Shown one piece after another: positions 54,998 to 63,674 of a DNA stretch of 64,000 nt (positions are counted from its first letter, which is position 1; each line of letters starts with the position of its first letter). The DNA lies in assembly GCA_020631105.1 (NCBI GenBank), contig JAHDHW010000001.1:3114-67113 (forward strand), in the 5' to 3' direction. Source of the stretch: Saprospiraceae bacterium (lineage in GTDB: Bacteria; Bacteroidota; Bacteroidia; Chitinophagales; Saprospiraceae). The translations under genes and the position numbers were made by a program. A model generated the notes under the pieces. It was not told where the DNA came from. It made no database searches and was given only the letters and a program-made list of their open reading frames with translations.

Positions 54998-56236
54998 ATG
55001 AATGTTTCTGAAAATATCATCATTGCACTACGGTCTGTTCGCTCTAATTTATTACGGGCCATTCTTACAATTTTAATCATTGCTTTTGGAATAATGGCCT
55101 TGGTTGGAATCCTTACAGCTATTGATGCTGCTATCTTCTCTTTACAGGATAACTTTATTCGAATGGGGGCCAACTCCTTTGAAATTTCTCCAGCGGATGA
55201 AGGCGCTTCAGGAAACCGAAATGGTAAAAAATCAAAACGTGGGGAGGTTATCACTTTTAAGCAAGCGATGAAATTTAAAGAAAAATACAATTTCCCCGCT
55301 TTAGTCTCCGTCAATGTATTTGGAACCAGCCTAGCTACGGCAAAGTATAAGGATGAAAAAACAAACCCGAATGTTCGTTTTCGTGGAATCGATGAAAACT
55401 ATATGGCGGTAAAAGGTTATGAAATAGATTATGGTCGAAATTTTTCAACCAATGAAGTCTCCTCCGGAAGTCATAAAGCAATTATCGGAATGGATATCGT
55501 CAATATGATTTTTGACAAAAAGCCCGAAAAGGCCCTAGGTGAAACCATTAGTGTTGGGAACATAAAATATAAAGTTATTGGGGTATTAAAATCTAAAGGA
55601 GCAACCCTCAACTCTAATGAAGATCGAATCATCTTTGCGCCTTTACTTAATGTCAAGAGATACTATGGAACCCGGAGACGGAATTATAATGTATCCGTGG
55701 CTGCATTCAAACCGGAAGACTTAGAAGCTTCAGAGGCGGTTGCGATCGGTACTTTCCGACAAGTTCGAAATCTGAAAATCGGGCAGGAAAATGACTTTGA
55801 AATATTCAAGAGTGATAGCTTTATATCCATCCTTAAAGAAAACACGGTCAAATTCCGGTTTGCTGCAATTGCCATTGGGCTGATTACACTATTGGGAGCA
55901 GCCATTGGACTAATGAATATTATGCTGGTTTCTGTTACAGAGCGTACGAAAGAGATTGGTATTCGAAAAGCGGTGGGCGCAACGAGAAATAATGTCCTCA
56001 TCCAATTTCTAACCGAAGCAGTGGTTATCTGTCAACTCGGTGGTCTAATCGGAATATTCTTTGGAATACTGATCGGATTATTAGTGGCCAAATTAATGGG
56101 TGGTAGCTTTTTCATACCCTGGGCCTGGATCACACTTGGGATCAGTGTATGTATGATTGTTGGATTAATTTCCGGTCTTTATCCTGCATTGAAAGCTTCG
56201 CGACTTGACCCAATCGAATCCTTACGATACGAATAA
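54998..56236 (+). CDS. MacB/FtsX-type ABC transporter permease
   Basis: 412 residues. One N-terminal membrane helix (about 18-40) is followed by a large periplasmic MacB_PCD domain and three C-terminal helices with the FtsX signature RTKEIGIRKAVGAT. The end GLYPALKASRLDPIESLRYE is typical of MacB proteins. Such permeases export lipoproteins, peptides or drugs by mechanotransmission. The matching ABC ATPase is not adjacent. A large hairpin precedes the start codon. Confidence 0.93.
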   Translation: MNVSENIIIALRSVRSNLLRAILTILIIAFGIMALVGILTAIDAAIFSLQDNFIRMGANSFEISPADEGASGNRNGKKSKRGEVITFKQAMKFKEKYNFPALVSVNVFGTSLATAKYKDEKTNPNVRFRGIDENYMAVKGYEIDYGRNFSTNEVSSGSHKAIIGMDIVNMIFDKKPEKALGETISVGNIKYKVIGVLKSKGATLNSNEDRIIFAPLLNVKRYYGTRRRNYNVSVAAFKPEDLEASEAVAIGTFRQVRNLKIGQENDFEIFKSDSFISILKENTVKFRFAAIAIGLITLLGAAIGLMNIMLVSVTERTKEIGIRKAVGATRNNVLIQFLTEAVVICQLGGLIGIFFGILIGLLVAKLMGGSFFIPWAWITLGISVCMIVGLISGLYPALKASRLDPIESLRYE

Positions 56237-56274
56237 GTGCAATTAGTCTTCACGAAATGCAATGAGGTGACCTT

Positions 56275-56661
56275 TTAATTATTTTTAAAAGGAGCAATTA
56301 AACTAAAATGCGGAATGGATACCCGGAATTCTTTATCGGCATCCTTATTTAAGAGTAGGTAGGTACCATACATTTTACCGATGTCAGAGATTAGTGGGGA
56401 CCAGGAAACATATTGATGTACTTCTCCCGGGTAGATCACGGGTTGTTTTCCGACAATACCTTCTCCTTCTACTTCTCGAACAACACCACTTGAATCTTTA
56501 ATATACCAATGTCGACGTAATACTTGAACCACTTTATTACTACGATTTTCAATACTTACACGATAAGCAAAGATGTATTTATTCTCCATAGGACGAGAAT
56601 AGTTTTTTTGGTAGAAGGTTTCTACGCTGATTTTTATGCCATTTGTGGTAAGCGTTTCCAA
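56275..56661 (-). CDS. apaG: ApaG family protein
   Basis: 128 residues, full length, with a fibronectin-III-like beta sandwich. The pattern YIFAYRVSIENRS, VVQVLRRHWYIKDSSGVVREV and GEGIVGKQPVIYPGE is diagnostic. ApaG is linked to Co/Mg efflux and diadenosine tetraphosphate metabolism, but its reaction is unproven. A stop lies in frame upstream and the conserved N-terminus requires TTG at 56661 as start. It lies 7 bp after gmk. Confidence 0.93.
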   Translation of the reverse strand: METLTTNGIKISVETFYQKNYSRPMENKYIFAYRVSIENRSNKVVQVLRRHWYIKDSSGVVREVEGEGIVGKQPVIYPGEVHQYVSWSPLISDIGKMYGTYLLLNKDADKEFRVSIPHFSLIAPFKNN

Positions 56662-56668
56662 AGTAAAT

Positions 56669-57241
56669 TTATGATTCTTTTTGGTTTACAAAATCGAGGA
56701 CCAGCTTTTCAGCGTCTTTCAAAGCGACCTCTAATACATCATTAACCAATATTTTGTCAAATTTGTTCGCGTATTTCAATTCTTTTGTTGCTTTCTTAAT
56801 TCGTTTTTTGAGGCTTTTCTCGTCTTCTGTTTTCCGGCTTTTCAACCGTTCAATCAGTACTTCTTTGGAAGGAGGGTTGATAAAAATTGCTAATGCCTGA
56901 TCTCCATATTCCTTCTTAACCTCTTTTGCACCTTCCACATCAATATCAAAAAGTATATGCTTATCTTTTTTCCAAAGTCGTTCTACCTCTGACTTTAGTG
57001 TCCCGTAATACTGATCTTCGTATACTTCTTCCCATTCTACAAACTCTTTCGTTTTGATCTTCTTTTTGAATGCTTTTTTACTTAAAAAATAATAATGCAC
57101 TCCTTCTTCCTCATGTGGTCGCGGGTCGCGGGTGGTCGCAGAAACCGAGAAAGCTAAAAAATCAAAAGTTTTTAGCAGATGCCTTGTAATTGTTGTTTTG
57201 CCAGCCCCTGATGGTGCCGTAAAGATTAGCAATTTGCTCAT
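56669..57241 (-). CDS. gmk: Guanylate kinase
   Basis: 190 residues. P-loop APSGAGKTTI near residue 9, GMP-binding motifs SVSATTRDPRPHEEEGVHYY and the catalytic lid region RLKSRKTEDEKSLKKR. It phosphorylates GMP to GDP in the cytoplasm. It follows yicC by 46 bp and precedes apaG by 7 bp, the common yicC-gmk arrangement. Confidence 0.98.
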   Translation of the reverse strand: MSKLLIFTAPSGAGKTTITRHLLKTFDFLAFSVSATTRDPRPHEEEGVHYYFLSKKAFKKKIKTKEFVEWEEVYEDQYYGTLKSEVERLWKKDKHILFDIDVEGAKEVKKEYGDQALAIFINPPSKEVLIERLKSRKTEDEKSLKKRIKKATKELKYANKFDKILVNDVLEVALKDAEKLVLDFVNQKES

Positions 57242-57287
57242 TAAACGTAATCTAATTAAATGATATAGTTATGTGATTATGGATAGT

Positions 57288-58163
57288 TTAAACAGAGTTT
57301 GCGACTTGTTCTTTAATTTTCTCGAGTTCATCTTTCATTTGAACGACGATCCGCTGAATATCTGATGAGTTTGCTTTAGATCCTAGTGTATTAATCTCAC
57401 GTCCCATTTCCTGACTAATAAAACTAAGCTTTCGCCCTTTCAGGCTATCATTCTTATCCAACACCTCATCAAAATATTTGCAGTGTTGTGCTAAACGAAC
57501 CTTTTCTTCTGTGATATCAATTTTCTCTAAGTAATAAAGAATCTCCTGCTCGAAACGATTAGCATCAATATTATCTTTCCCTACATATTCATCCATATGT
57601 TTTAGTATCTTCTTACGAAGCTTTTCAACACGATGTGTTTCGAATGGTTCCACCTGATCCAATAATTCAACAATTGTACTCGTACGATCCCGACAATCAC
57701 TTTCCATTGCTGCCCCTTCAGTTCCTCTAAAATCATTGAATTTATCCATTGCTTGCTGTAAAGTTCCTTTTACAGCATTCCATTCTTCCTCATCAAGTGT
57801 ATCAGCAGCACTGGCCACAACATTAGGAATTCTCAGAATTGCCTGCATAACATCATCTGTTCCTGTTCCCAGTTCTTTTGATAAGTCAACCAGCTCTCGA
57901 TAATACTTTTTGAATAAAGGTCGATTAAGAGCGTATTCCCCATCTCCACTATCAGACTTTACTTCAATCGTCAAATCCAGCTTCCCCCGTTTCGCACGGT
58001 CAATCACGATTTTTCGAATATCCTGCTCTTTTTCCCGGTAATTCTGGGGCATTTTGATGCGGACATCTGTAAATTTACTATTGAGAGACCTGACTTCCAC
58101 TGTAATAGTTTTGTCTTGAAATTCTGAGGATGCCCTACCGTAACCGGTCATGGATAATAGCAT
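57288..58163 (-). CDS. YicC/YloC family endoribonuclease
   Basis: 291 residues from ATG at 58163 (MLLSMTGYGRASSE), the conserved family start. A longer frame reaching 58247 adds 28 hydrophobic residues absent from relatives, so it is rejected. The C-terminal signature GRKLSFISQEMGREINTLGS (with GSKANSSDIQRIVVQMK) is intact. E. coli YicC is an endoribonuclease that promotes turnover of a small RNA. It is the first gene of yicC-gmk-apaG. Confidence 0.95.
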   Translation of the reverse strand: MLLSMTGYGRASSEFQDKTITVEVRSLNSKFTDVRIKMPQNYREKEQDIRKIVIDRAKRGKLDLTIEVKSDSGDGEYALNRPLFKKYYRELVDLSKELGTGTDDVMQAILRIPNVVASAADTLDEEEWNAVKGTLQQAMDKFNDFRGTEGAAMESDCRDRTSTIVELLDQVEPFETHRVEKLRKKILKHMDEYVGKDNIDANRFEQEILYYLEKIDITEEKVRLAQHCKYFDEVLDKNDSLKGRKLSFISQEMGREINTLGSKANSSDIQRIVVQMKDELEKIKEQVANSV

Positions 58164-58354
58164 AGGTGCTGTGTTAAAAATAATGAAGAAATGAATTGCT
58201 TCTTGCAGAGCAACAAAAATACATAAAGAAATGCAAAGGGAATGCATTTAACACATTATGATAGTTAATCATATTACAGGAAGCCCCTTGGAATACTTCA
58301 TCTTTATGCTTTAATGTATATCTTTCGGCCCCAAAATACGTTAGTCATAATAGT

Positions 58355-59443
58355 ATGCTCAAGAAAATTGACAAATACATCATCAAAAAATATCTGTCGA
58401 GCTTCTTTTTTACAATGCTCCTATTCTCGATGATTTCGGTGATCATTGATTTTAGCAATAATGTGGAGGATTTTATTGAAGAAGATGTCACCTACGGTCA
58501 GATTATTTTTGATTATTACCTCAACTGGGTCCTTTGGATTAACGGTCTGCTGATCCCTTTGTATGCCCTGATCGCTGTCATTTTCTTTACATCGAGGATG
58601 GCATATAACTCTGAAATCATTAGTATTCTAAATGCAGGAGTAAGCTTTCGACGATTAATGGTTCCGTATCTGATGGCCGGAGGTCTGATTACCTGCCTTC
58701 ATTTGGTTGGCAATCATTACTTCATCCCCTTAGGTAGTAAGATTCATTACGATTTCCAGCATCAATATATCTGGAAATATAATGACAAGGGAAAAACAAA
58801 TGATGTACACTTATTTATAGGCCCTGAAACAACAGCTTATATAAAACACTATCGCAAAGTCGACTCAACTGCCAGAGATCTTACTATTGAACAATACAAA
58901 GACAATGAATTAGTCTATCTGCTAAAAGCCAAAGTCGCCGAATGGGATCGCCCTCCAAATCATTGGAAACTCAAGAATTATGAAGAACGGACTTTTGATG
59001 GCAAGAAAGAGACCTTCAAGATTGGCGCAAAAGAAGAAATAGATACTACACTTAATATTACCCCCGGTGATTTTGTGGAATATGTCAATCAAGATGAAAT
59101 GATGCATACTGCCGAACTCCTTAACTATATTCACACTCAGGAAAACCGGGGAATTGGCAACACCAAACGATATCGGGTAGAACTCCATAGGCGCACAGCC
59201 GAACCACTAACTGTGTTAATCCTCACTATAATTGGGATGACCATTGCTGCTCGTAAAGTGCGAGGCGGTATTGGTTTTCATCTCGCTGTCGGAATAGGAT
59301 TGGGAGCTATCTATATATTCCTATCTAAGTTTTCTGCCACTTTTGCTACCAATGAGAGTCTACCGCCTATTGTTGGTGTCTGGTTCCCTAATGTCGCATT
59401 TCTAATTGTCGCTATATACCTCATCTCCAAGGCTCAGAAATAG
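58355..59443 (+). CDS. LptF/LptG family permease
   Basis: 362 residues. Six membrane helices flank a periplasmic beta-jellyroll: three helices at the N-terminus (first KYLSSFFFTMLLFSM) and three at the C-terminus. The family motif ISILNAGVSFRRLMVPYL is seen. With LptB it lifts lipopolysaccharide towards the outer membrane. Bacteroidota have two such proteins of unequal length; this is the shorter type. Monocistronic; the long AT-rich gap follows. Confidence 0.92.
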   Translation: MLKKIDKYIIKKYLSSFFFTMLLFSMISVIIDFSNNVEDFIEEDVTYGQIIFDYYLNWVLWINGLLIPLYALIAVIFFTSRMAYNSEIISILNAGVSFRRLMVPYLMAGGLITCLHLVGNHYFIPLGSKIHYDFQHQYIWKYNDKGKTNDVHLFIGPETTAYIKHYRKVDSTARDLTIEQYKDNELVYLLKAKVAEWDRPPNHWKLKNYEERTFDGKKETFKIGAKEEIDTTLNITPGDFVEYVNQDEMMHTAELLNYIHTQENRGIGNTKRYRVELHRRTAEPLTVLILTIIGMTIAARKVRGGIGFHLAVGIGLGAIYIFLSKFSATFATNESLPPIVGVWFPNVAFLIVAIYLISKAQK

Positions 59444-59788
59444 TTCTTGTTTAAGCTTTACCATTTTGTTTAACATTTCAGGAATATGCAAGTACAAAAG
59501 CAAAAATACAGTGCTTTTACACTCTTTTCTTTGATTGATTTGTTTACCAAACGACCTATTTTCATTTTTTATTGAAAATTAAATATTTTTTATTTTTACC
59601 AAAAAACAAACACAAAAATCTGATTATCAATCAATTACATTAATTTTAAAAATAATTGTCTAAGTTTTAATTGTATATACATCATTTTCTGTTTAACTAT
59701 TATTTGGTTTTTGTTAAACAAAGTCTTAAATTTGAATCAACAAAGCAAGCAAATACTTCTTATTTAAGCTATAAACCCTCTTAATATT
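59444..59788. other. AT-rich gap upstream of the ECF sigma gene
   Basis: 345 bp, the most AT-rich part of the window, with no gene, tRNA or convincing terminator. It contains the promoter described at 59703-59734. Confidence 0.6.
59703..59734 (+). promoter_or_regulatory. Probable promoter of the ECF sigma gene
   Basis: TTTG (59703-59706), 20 bp, then TAAATTTG (59727-59734): both elements fit the Bacteroidota consensus with one extra spacer base. It lies 54 bp before the start codon. Confidence 0.65.
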
Positions 59789-60325
59789 ATGTCAACATTA
59801 GAATTTAATAATCGATTCAATAGCATGGCTTCTCTTTTAAATGCCTTCGCTTACAATTTGACTAAAAACGTTGAAGACGCAAGGGATTTATTTCAAGAGA
59901 CAGCATATCGCGCCATTACGAATAAAGATAAATTCCGTCCAGGAACTAACTTTAAAGCATGGCTTTTCACTATAATGAAAAACATCTTTATCAATAACTA
60001 TCGCAAGAAAGTTAAGCAGAATACCATCATGGATTCTACAGATAATATGTTTTACATCAACTCTGGCGGAGCTACGATCAGTAACAGAGGAGACTCTAAC
60101 ATCATGATGCAAGAGTTGGATCGTATGATTATTGAATTAGATGACAGCATTCGCATCCCTTTCATGATGCATTATCAGGGATTCAAATATCAGGAAATAG
60201 CTGATGAGTTAGAGCTACCGCTCGGAACGATCAAGAGCAGAATTTTCTTTGCACGCAAAGAGCTAAAGGAAAAGATTCATGCACGCTATGACTTGAAAGA
60301 AGGACAAAAATTACTCAGAAGTTAG
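59789..60325 (+). CDS. ECF-type RNA polymerase sigma factor, stand-alone
   Basis: 178 residues. Region 2 (NVEDARDLFQETAYRAITNK, FKAWLFTIMKNIFINNYRKK) and region 4 (IRIPFMMHYQGFKYQEIADE, LPLGTIKSRIFFARKEL) are complete. No anti-sigma gene is adjacent, unlike the sigma gene at 35334. The protein resembles highly conserved stand-alone sigma factors of Bacteroidota; its regulon is unknown. A strong terminator follows. Confidence 0.93.
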   Translation: MSTLEFNNRFNSMASLLNAFAYNLTKNVEDARDLFQETAYRAITNKDKFRPGTNFKAWLFTIMKNIFINNYRKKVKQNTIMDSTDNMFYINSGGATISNRGDSNIMMQELDRMIIELDDSIRIPFMMHYQGFKYQEIADELELPLGTIKSRIFFARKELKEKIHARYDLKEGQKLLRS

Positions 60326-60351
60326 ACATATCTATACAATCTACTAATAAG

Positions 60352-60386
60352 AAGAACGATGCAATTGATTTGTCATCGTTCTTTTT
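60352..60386 (+). terminator. Terminator of the ECF sigma gene
   Basis: AAGAACGATG (60352-60361) and CATCGTTCTT (60374-60383), perfect 10-bp stem, 12-nt loop, ending in TTTTT. It overlaps an in-frame ATG at 60359, which is why mutY is taken to start later. Confidence 0.92.
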
Positions 60387-60400
60387 ATTTTTGCACCCTG

Positions 60401-61498
60401 ATGCTGGAAAAGAAAGCCTTATTTACACCTGGTTTGTTAAAGTGGTTTGCTAACCACCTCCGCCCTATGCCATGGAAGGGCATTAAGAATCCATATTTCA
60501 TCTGGTTATCCGAAATTATCCTGCAACAGACTCGCGTTGAGCAGGGCTTACCTTATTACGAGCACTTCATTGAGCAATACCCTACAGTATTTGATCTGGC
60601 TAAAGCACCAGAGGATGCGATTATGAAATCCTGGGAAGGTTTAGGATATTACTCACGGGCGCGGAACTTACACACTGCAGCAAAGCAAATCGTTACAGAG
60701 CATAATGGTGTTTTCCCAAATACACACGAAGAGATATTAAAACTCAAAGGAGTAGGACCTTATACCGCTGCAGCAATAGCTTCTTTCGCATTTGATCTGC
60801 CACATGCAGTAGTAGATGGAAACGTGTATCGCGTGCTCTCTCGATATTTTGGAATTGATACCCCGATAGACTCAGGCGAAGGGAAACGTCTTTTTAATTC
60901 GCTGGCCCTGACGTTACTCGACAAAAAACAGCCTGCGGCTTATAACCAGGCGATCATGGACTTTGGTGCCACACAATGTACACCTAAGCGTCCAAAGTGT
61001 AATACTTGTCCATTTACAGATCAATGCTCCGCTAAACTTGAAAAGCGAATTACTGAGCTTCCGGTAAAGAGTAAGAAGATTATCAAAAAAAATCGATTCT
61101 TTAATTACCTCGTTTTATATGTAGGTGAGCAGGTACTCTTACACAAGCGTAGTGCAAAGGATATCTGGGCGAATCTATATGAGTTCCCCCTTTTGGAGAC
61201 GGAGGCTCTCCTGGATCGATCAGCGATCGACGACAGTCGTTTAGACTGGCTAGGATCCGTGAATAATCAAGATAAAACGCTGGGGAATTCCGCTGAATTC
61301 TGGAAGGTATCCAAGCCATTCCAGCAAACGTTGACACATCAAAAGATCACTGCTCGGTTTTGGGAGTACCGCATTGAAACCATAGATTTTGATAAAAATC
61401 TAGGCTTTCTTCTTGCACAAAAAGATAAGCTTCCTACCTTTGCATTCCCTAAGATAATCGATTGGTATTTCGGGGATAATTCGTTATATTTATACTGA
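60401..61498 (+). CDS. mutY: A/G-specific adenine DNA glycosylase
   Basis: 365 residues from ATG at 60401; the earlier ATG at 60359 falls in the sigma-gene terminator. MutY removes adenine mispaired with 8-oxoguanine. Visible: catalytic Glu in LQQTRVEQ, helix-hairpin-helix LKGVGPYTAAAI, catalytic Asp in VVDGNVYRVL, the iron-sulfur Cys pattern C-x6-C-x2-C-x5-C near residues 197-213, and a C-terminal NUDIX-like domain. A -7 match TATTTTTG (60386-60393) lies just upstream. Confidence 0.96.
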   Translation: MLEKKALFTPGLLKWFANHLRPMPWKGIKNPYFIWLSEIILQQTRVEQGLPYYEHFIEQYPTVFDLAKAPEDAIMKSWEGLGYYSRARNLHTAAKQIVTEHNGVFPNTHEEILKLKGVGPYTAAAIASFAFDLPHAVVDGNVYRVLSRYFGIDTPIDSGEGKRLFNSLALTLLDKKQPAAYNQAIMDFGATQCTPKRPKCNTCPFTDQCSAKLEKRITELPVKSKKIIKKNRFFNYLVLYVGEQVLLHKRSAKDIWANLYEFPLLETEALLDRSAIDDSRLDWLGSVNNQDKTLGNSAEFWKVSKPFQQTLTHQKITARFWEYRIETIDFDKNLGFLLAQKDKLPTFAFPKIIDWYFGDNSLYLY

Positions 61499-61545
61499 GG
61501 ATGAAGATGTTTAAAATATCAAAAATCCGCTTTTTCCGACTTTTT

Positions 61546-61568
61546 TTCATTGTATGAAATACAATGAA
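61546..61568. promoter_or_regulatory. Perfect palindrome between mutY and ssb
   Basis: TTCATTGTAT (61546-61555) and ATACAATGAA (61559-61568) are perfect 10-bp arms around GAA. No T-run follows on the plus strand, so an operator is likelier than a terminator. A -7 match TATTTTTG lies downstream at 61596-61603, so a repressor here could control ssb. Confidence 0.55.
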
Positions 61569-61697
61569 GCAGCAGAAGGAGAAAATTTTTTCAATTATTT
61601 TTGTGGAATTTTCAACCATTTGGAGTCTATATAAGTGAACGCTTGCTTGAAAAGTGTTTGCGAACAAAAATTTTTACATCCAAAACACATTAGAACA

Positions 61698-62150
61698 ATG
61701 ATTAACAAAGTAACATTAATTGGAAACCTGGGACAAGACCCTGAAATTCGCAGACTTGAAAATGGTGCCGTGGTAGCAAGATTTTCTGTGGCAACTAATG
61801 AAAGTTATAAAGACCGAAATGGCGAATGGCAGACACGGACGGAATGGCATACTGTGGTAGCCTGGAGAAACCTTGCCGAAATCGTAGAACGTAATTTCAA
61901 AAAAGGTAAACAAGTATATGTAGAAGGTAAACTAACACACCGCAAGTGGCAAGATAAAGAAGGTAATGACCGATATACTACCGAGATCGTTGCAAATACA
62001 CTTCGAATCCTTGGTCGTCGGGAAGAAGGAGAAGGCGGTGAAGGAGGTAGCAACTACACTCCAAATACACAGCCTGCTACAAACACAAATCCTGCTACTC
62101 CGCAAGCAGCAGAACCTATGCAGGCTGCGGATGATGATTTACCATTCTAG
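61698..62150 (+). CDS. ssb: Single-stranded DNA-binding protein
   Basis: 150 residues from ATG at 61698 (MINKVTLIGNLGQDPEIR), the conserved start; an earlier in-frame ATG at 61635 is rejected. An OB-fold (about 1-110; VARFSVATNESYKDRNGEWQ) is followed by a flexible Asn/Pro/Ala-rich linker and the acidic tip DDDLPF, which binds replication and repair partners. A terminator follows. Confidence 0.98.
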   Translation: MINKVTLIGNLGQDPEIRRLENGAVVARFSVATNESYKDRNGEWQTRTEWHTVVAWRNLAEIVERNFKKGKQVYVEGKLTHRKWQDKEGNDRYTTEIVANTLRILGRREEGEGGEGGSNYTPNTQPATNTNPATPQAAEPMQAADDDLPF

Positions 62151-62157
62151 TTTAATC

Positions 62158-62198
62158 GGAGAACGAGTGCAACTATTACAAGCCTGTACTCGTTCTCC
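62158..62198 (+). terminator. Terminator of ssb
   Basis: GGAGAACGAGT (62158-62168) and ACTCGTTCTCC (62188-62198), perfect 11-bp stem with a 19-nt loop, followed by ATTTATTT. Confidence 0.85.
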
Positions 62199-62223
62199 AT
62201 TTATTTGAGCTAATCTCGCAAAC

Positions 62224-63618
62224 TTGGATCCTGAGCCCTACTTTCTAGCAAACGAATTACTATTCCTTCCTTTACAAATCTCTGCCTCAGGCTTAGTTAT
62301 TGGGGGCATCATCATTGTAATACTTCTTTTTTGCTCTGCTTTAATTTCCAGTTCGGAAGTTGCTTTCTTTAGTCTAACTGTTAATGACCTGGAAAAGATC
62401 ACCCAAGAGAATTCTGAAGTCACTGAGCGAATCCTTCGTTTAAGGGAACGTCCCAGAGCCTTATTAGCCACCATACTCATTAGCAATAACTTCATCAATA
62501 TTGCGATTGTAATCCTTTCGGAGTACTTACTCCGCTATATCCTTGAAGTATCCGTTTGTGAAGGATGGATGTCGGTCGCACCGGATTGGCTTTCGAGTCT
62601 TTTATCGGGGCAAATGTTACACTTTCTGATTACGGTAGTTGGTGTCACTTTTCTATTGGTGTTATTTGGAGAAGTTGCACCTAAGATATATGCCAAGATC
62701 AATAACGTTAGCCTCGCCAAACTCATGTCCGGAACACTCCTCTTTCTTTCTGGAATTTTTCAACCAATTAGCAGGACTTTAATCCGAGGAACAGATATTA
62801 TCGAACGCAGGCTACAAGGTCGAAACTCAAATGGCAATATGACCAGTAGAGCAGAAATTGATCAGGCTATTGAACTAACCGTCAGAGACGAAATACATGC
62901 GGAAAGGGAAATGGATATCCTTAAAGGAATCGTGAAGTTTGGGGATGTTGCCGTAAAACAAATCATGCGATCCAGAGTTGATGTCATTGCTATTGACTTT
63001 CGGGACAGTTACTCCACTTTGCTCAACACGGTAAAGGACGCTGGATTTTCAAGAATCCCTGTTTATGATGAAGACTTTGACAACATCACTGGTATTTTAT
63101 ACGTAAAAGACTTGCTCGACCATCTTAGTGAACCTTCAGAGTATGAGTGGCAGGAACTTATTCGAACAGACATCATGTTCGTTCCGGAGTCAAAAAAAAT
63201 AGATGATCTCCTAAGAGAGTTTCAGCAAAACCGAACTCATATGGCGATTGTGGTTGACGAGTTTGGGGGAAGTTCAGGAATCGTAACTTTAGAAGATATC
63301 ATGGAAGAGGTGATCGGCGAGATCAAAGATGAATTTGATGATGATATTGAGTTAGAGTACCGTAAAATTGACGATTACAATTATGTATTCGAAGGTAAAA
63401 CACTACTGAATGATGTCTGTCGGGTAATCGGTGTAGACACTAATACTTTTGATACCATAAAAGGAAATGCCGATTCTGTAGCAGGTTTGATCTTAGAAGT
63501 ATTGGGACAAATCCCTAAAAAAGATCGCGAGGTAAAATACAATGACTATCGGTTTAAAATCGTTTCGGTTGATGATCGAAGAATCAAAGAAATACAAATC
63601 ACCTTACCGGAAGATTAG
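62224..63618 (+). CDS. gldE: Gliding motility-associated protein GldE (CNNM/CorC-type)
   Basis: 464 residues. N-terminal DUF21/CNNM membrane region with three or four helices (GGIIIVILLFCSALISSSEV), a CBS-domain pair (about 215-335; VKQIMRSRVDVIAIDF, GFSRIPVYDEDFDNITGILY) and a C-terminal CorC/HlyC domain. Gliding phyla carry it next to gldD, as here. An upstream stop and lack of ATG require TTG at 62224 as start. It is thought to support type IX secretion; an ion-transport role is unproven. Confidence 0.93.
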   Translation: MDPEPYFLANELLFLPLQISASGLVIGGIIIVILLFCSALISSSEVAFFSLTVNDLEKITQENSEVTERILRLRERPRALLATILISNNFINIAIVILSEYLLRYILEVSVCEGWMSVAPDWLSSLLSGQMLHFLITVVGVTFLLVLFGEVAPKIYAKINNVSLAKLMSGTLLFLSGIFQPISRTLIRGTDIIERRLQGRNSNGNMTSRAEIDQAIELTVRDEIHAEREMDILKGIVKFGDVAVKQIMRSRVDVIAIDFRDSYSTLLNTVKDAGFSRIPVYDEDFDNITGILYVKDLLDHLSEPSEYEWQELIRTDIMFVPESKKIDDLLREFQQNRTHMAIVVDEFGGSSGIVTLEDIMEEVIGEIKDEFDDDIELEYRKIDDYNYVFEGKTLLNDVCRVIGVDTNTFDTIKGNADSVAGLILEVLGQIPKKDREVKYNDYRFKIVSVDDRRIKEIQITLPED

Positions 63619-63674
63619 TTTTCGAACAAATAATTTATCACCATTGACCCCTGAGGTCGCATATCATTATTACA

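Noticed and set aside
54859-55314. 151-codon reading frame on the minus strand over the start of the MacB-type permease gene
   Set aside because: It is antisense to a well-supported gene, and its protein has no family features and a biased composition typical of a complementary frame.
57288-58247. Longer yicC frame starting at 58247
   Set aside because: The extra 28 residues are hydrophobic and absent from the family; the conserved start MLLSMTGYG lies at 58163.
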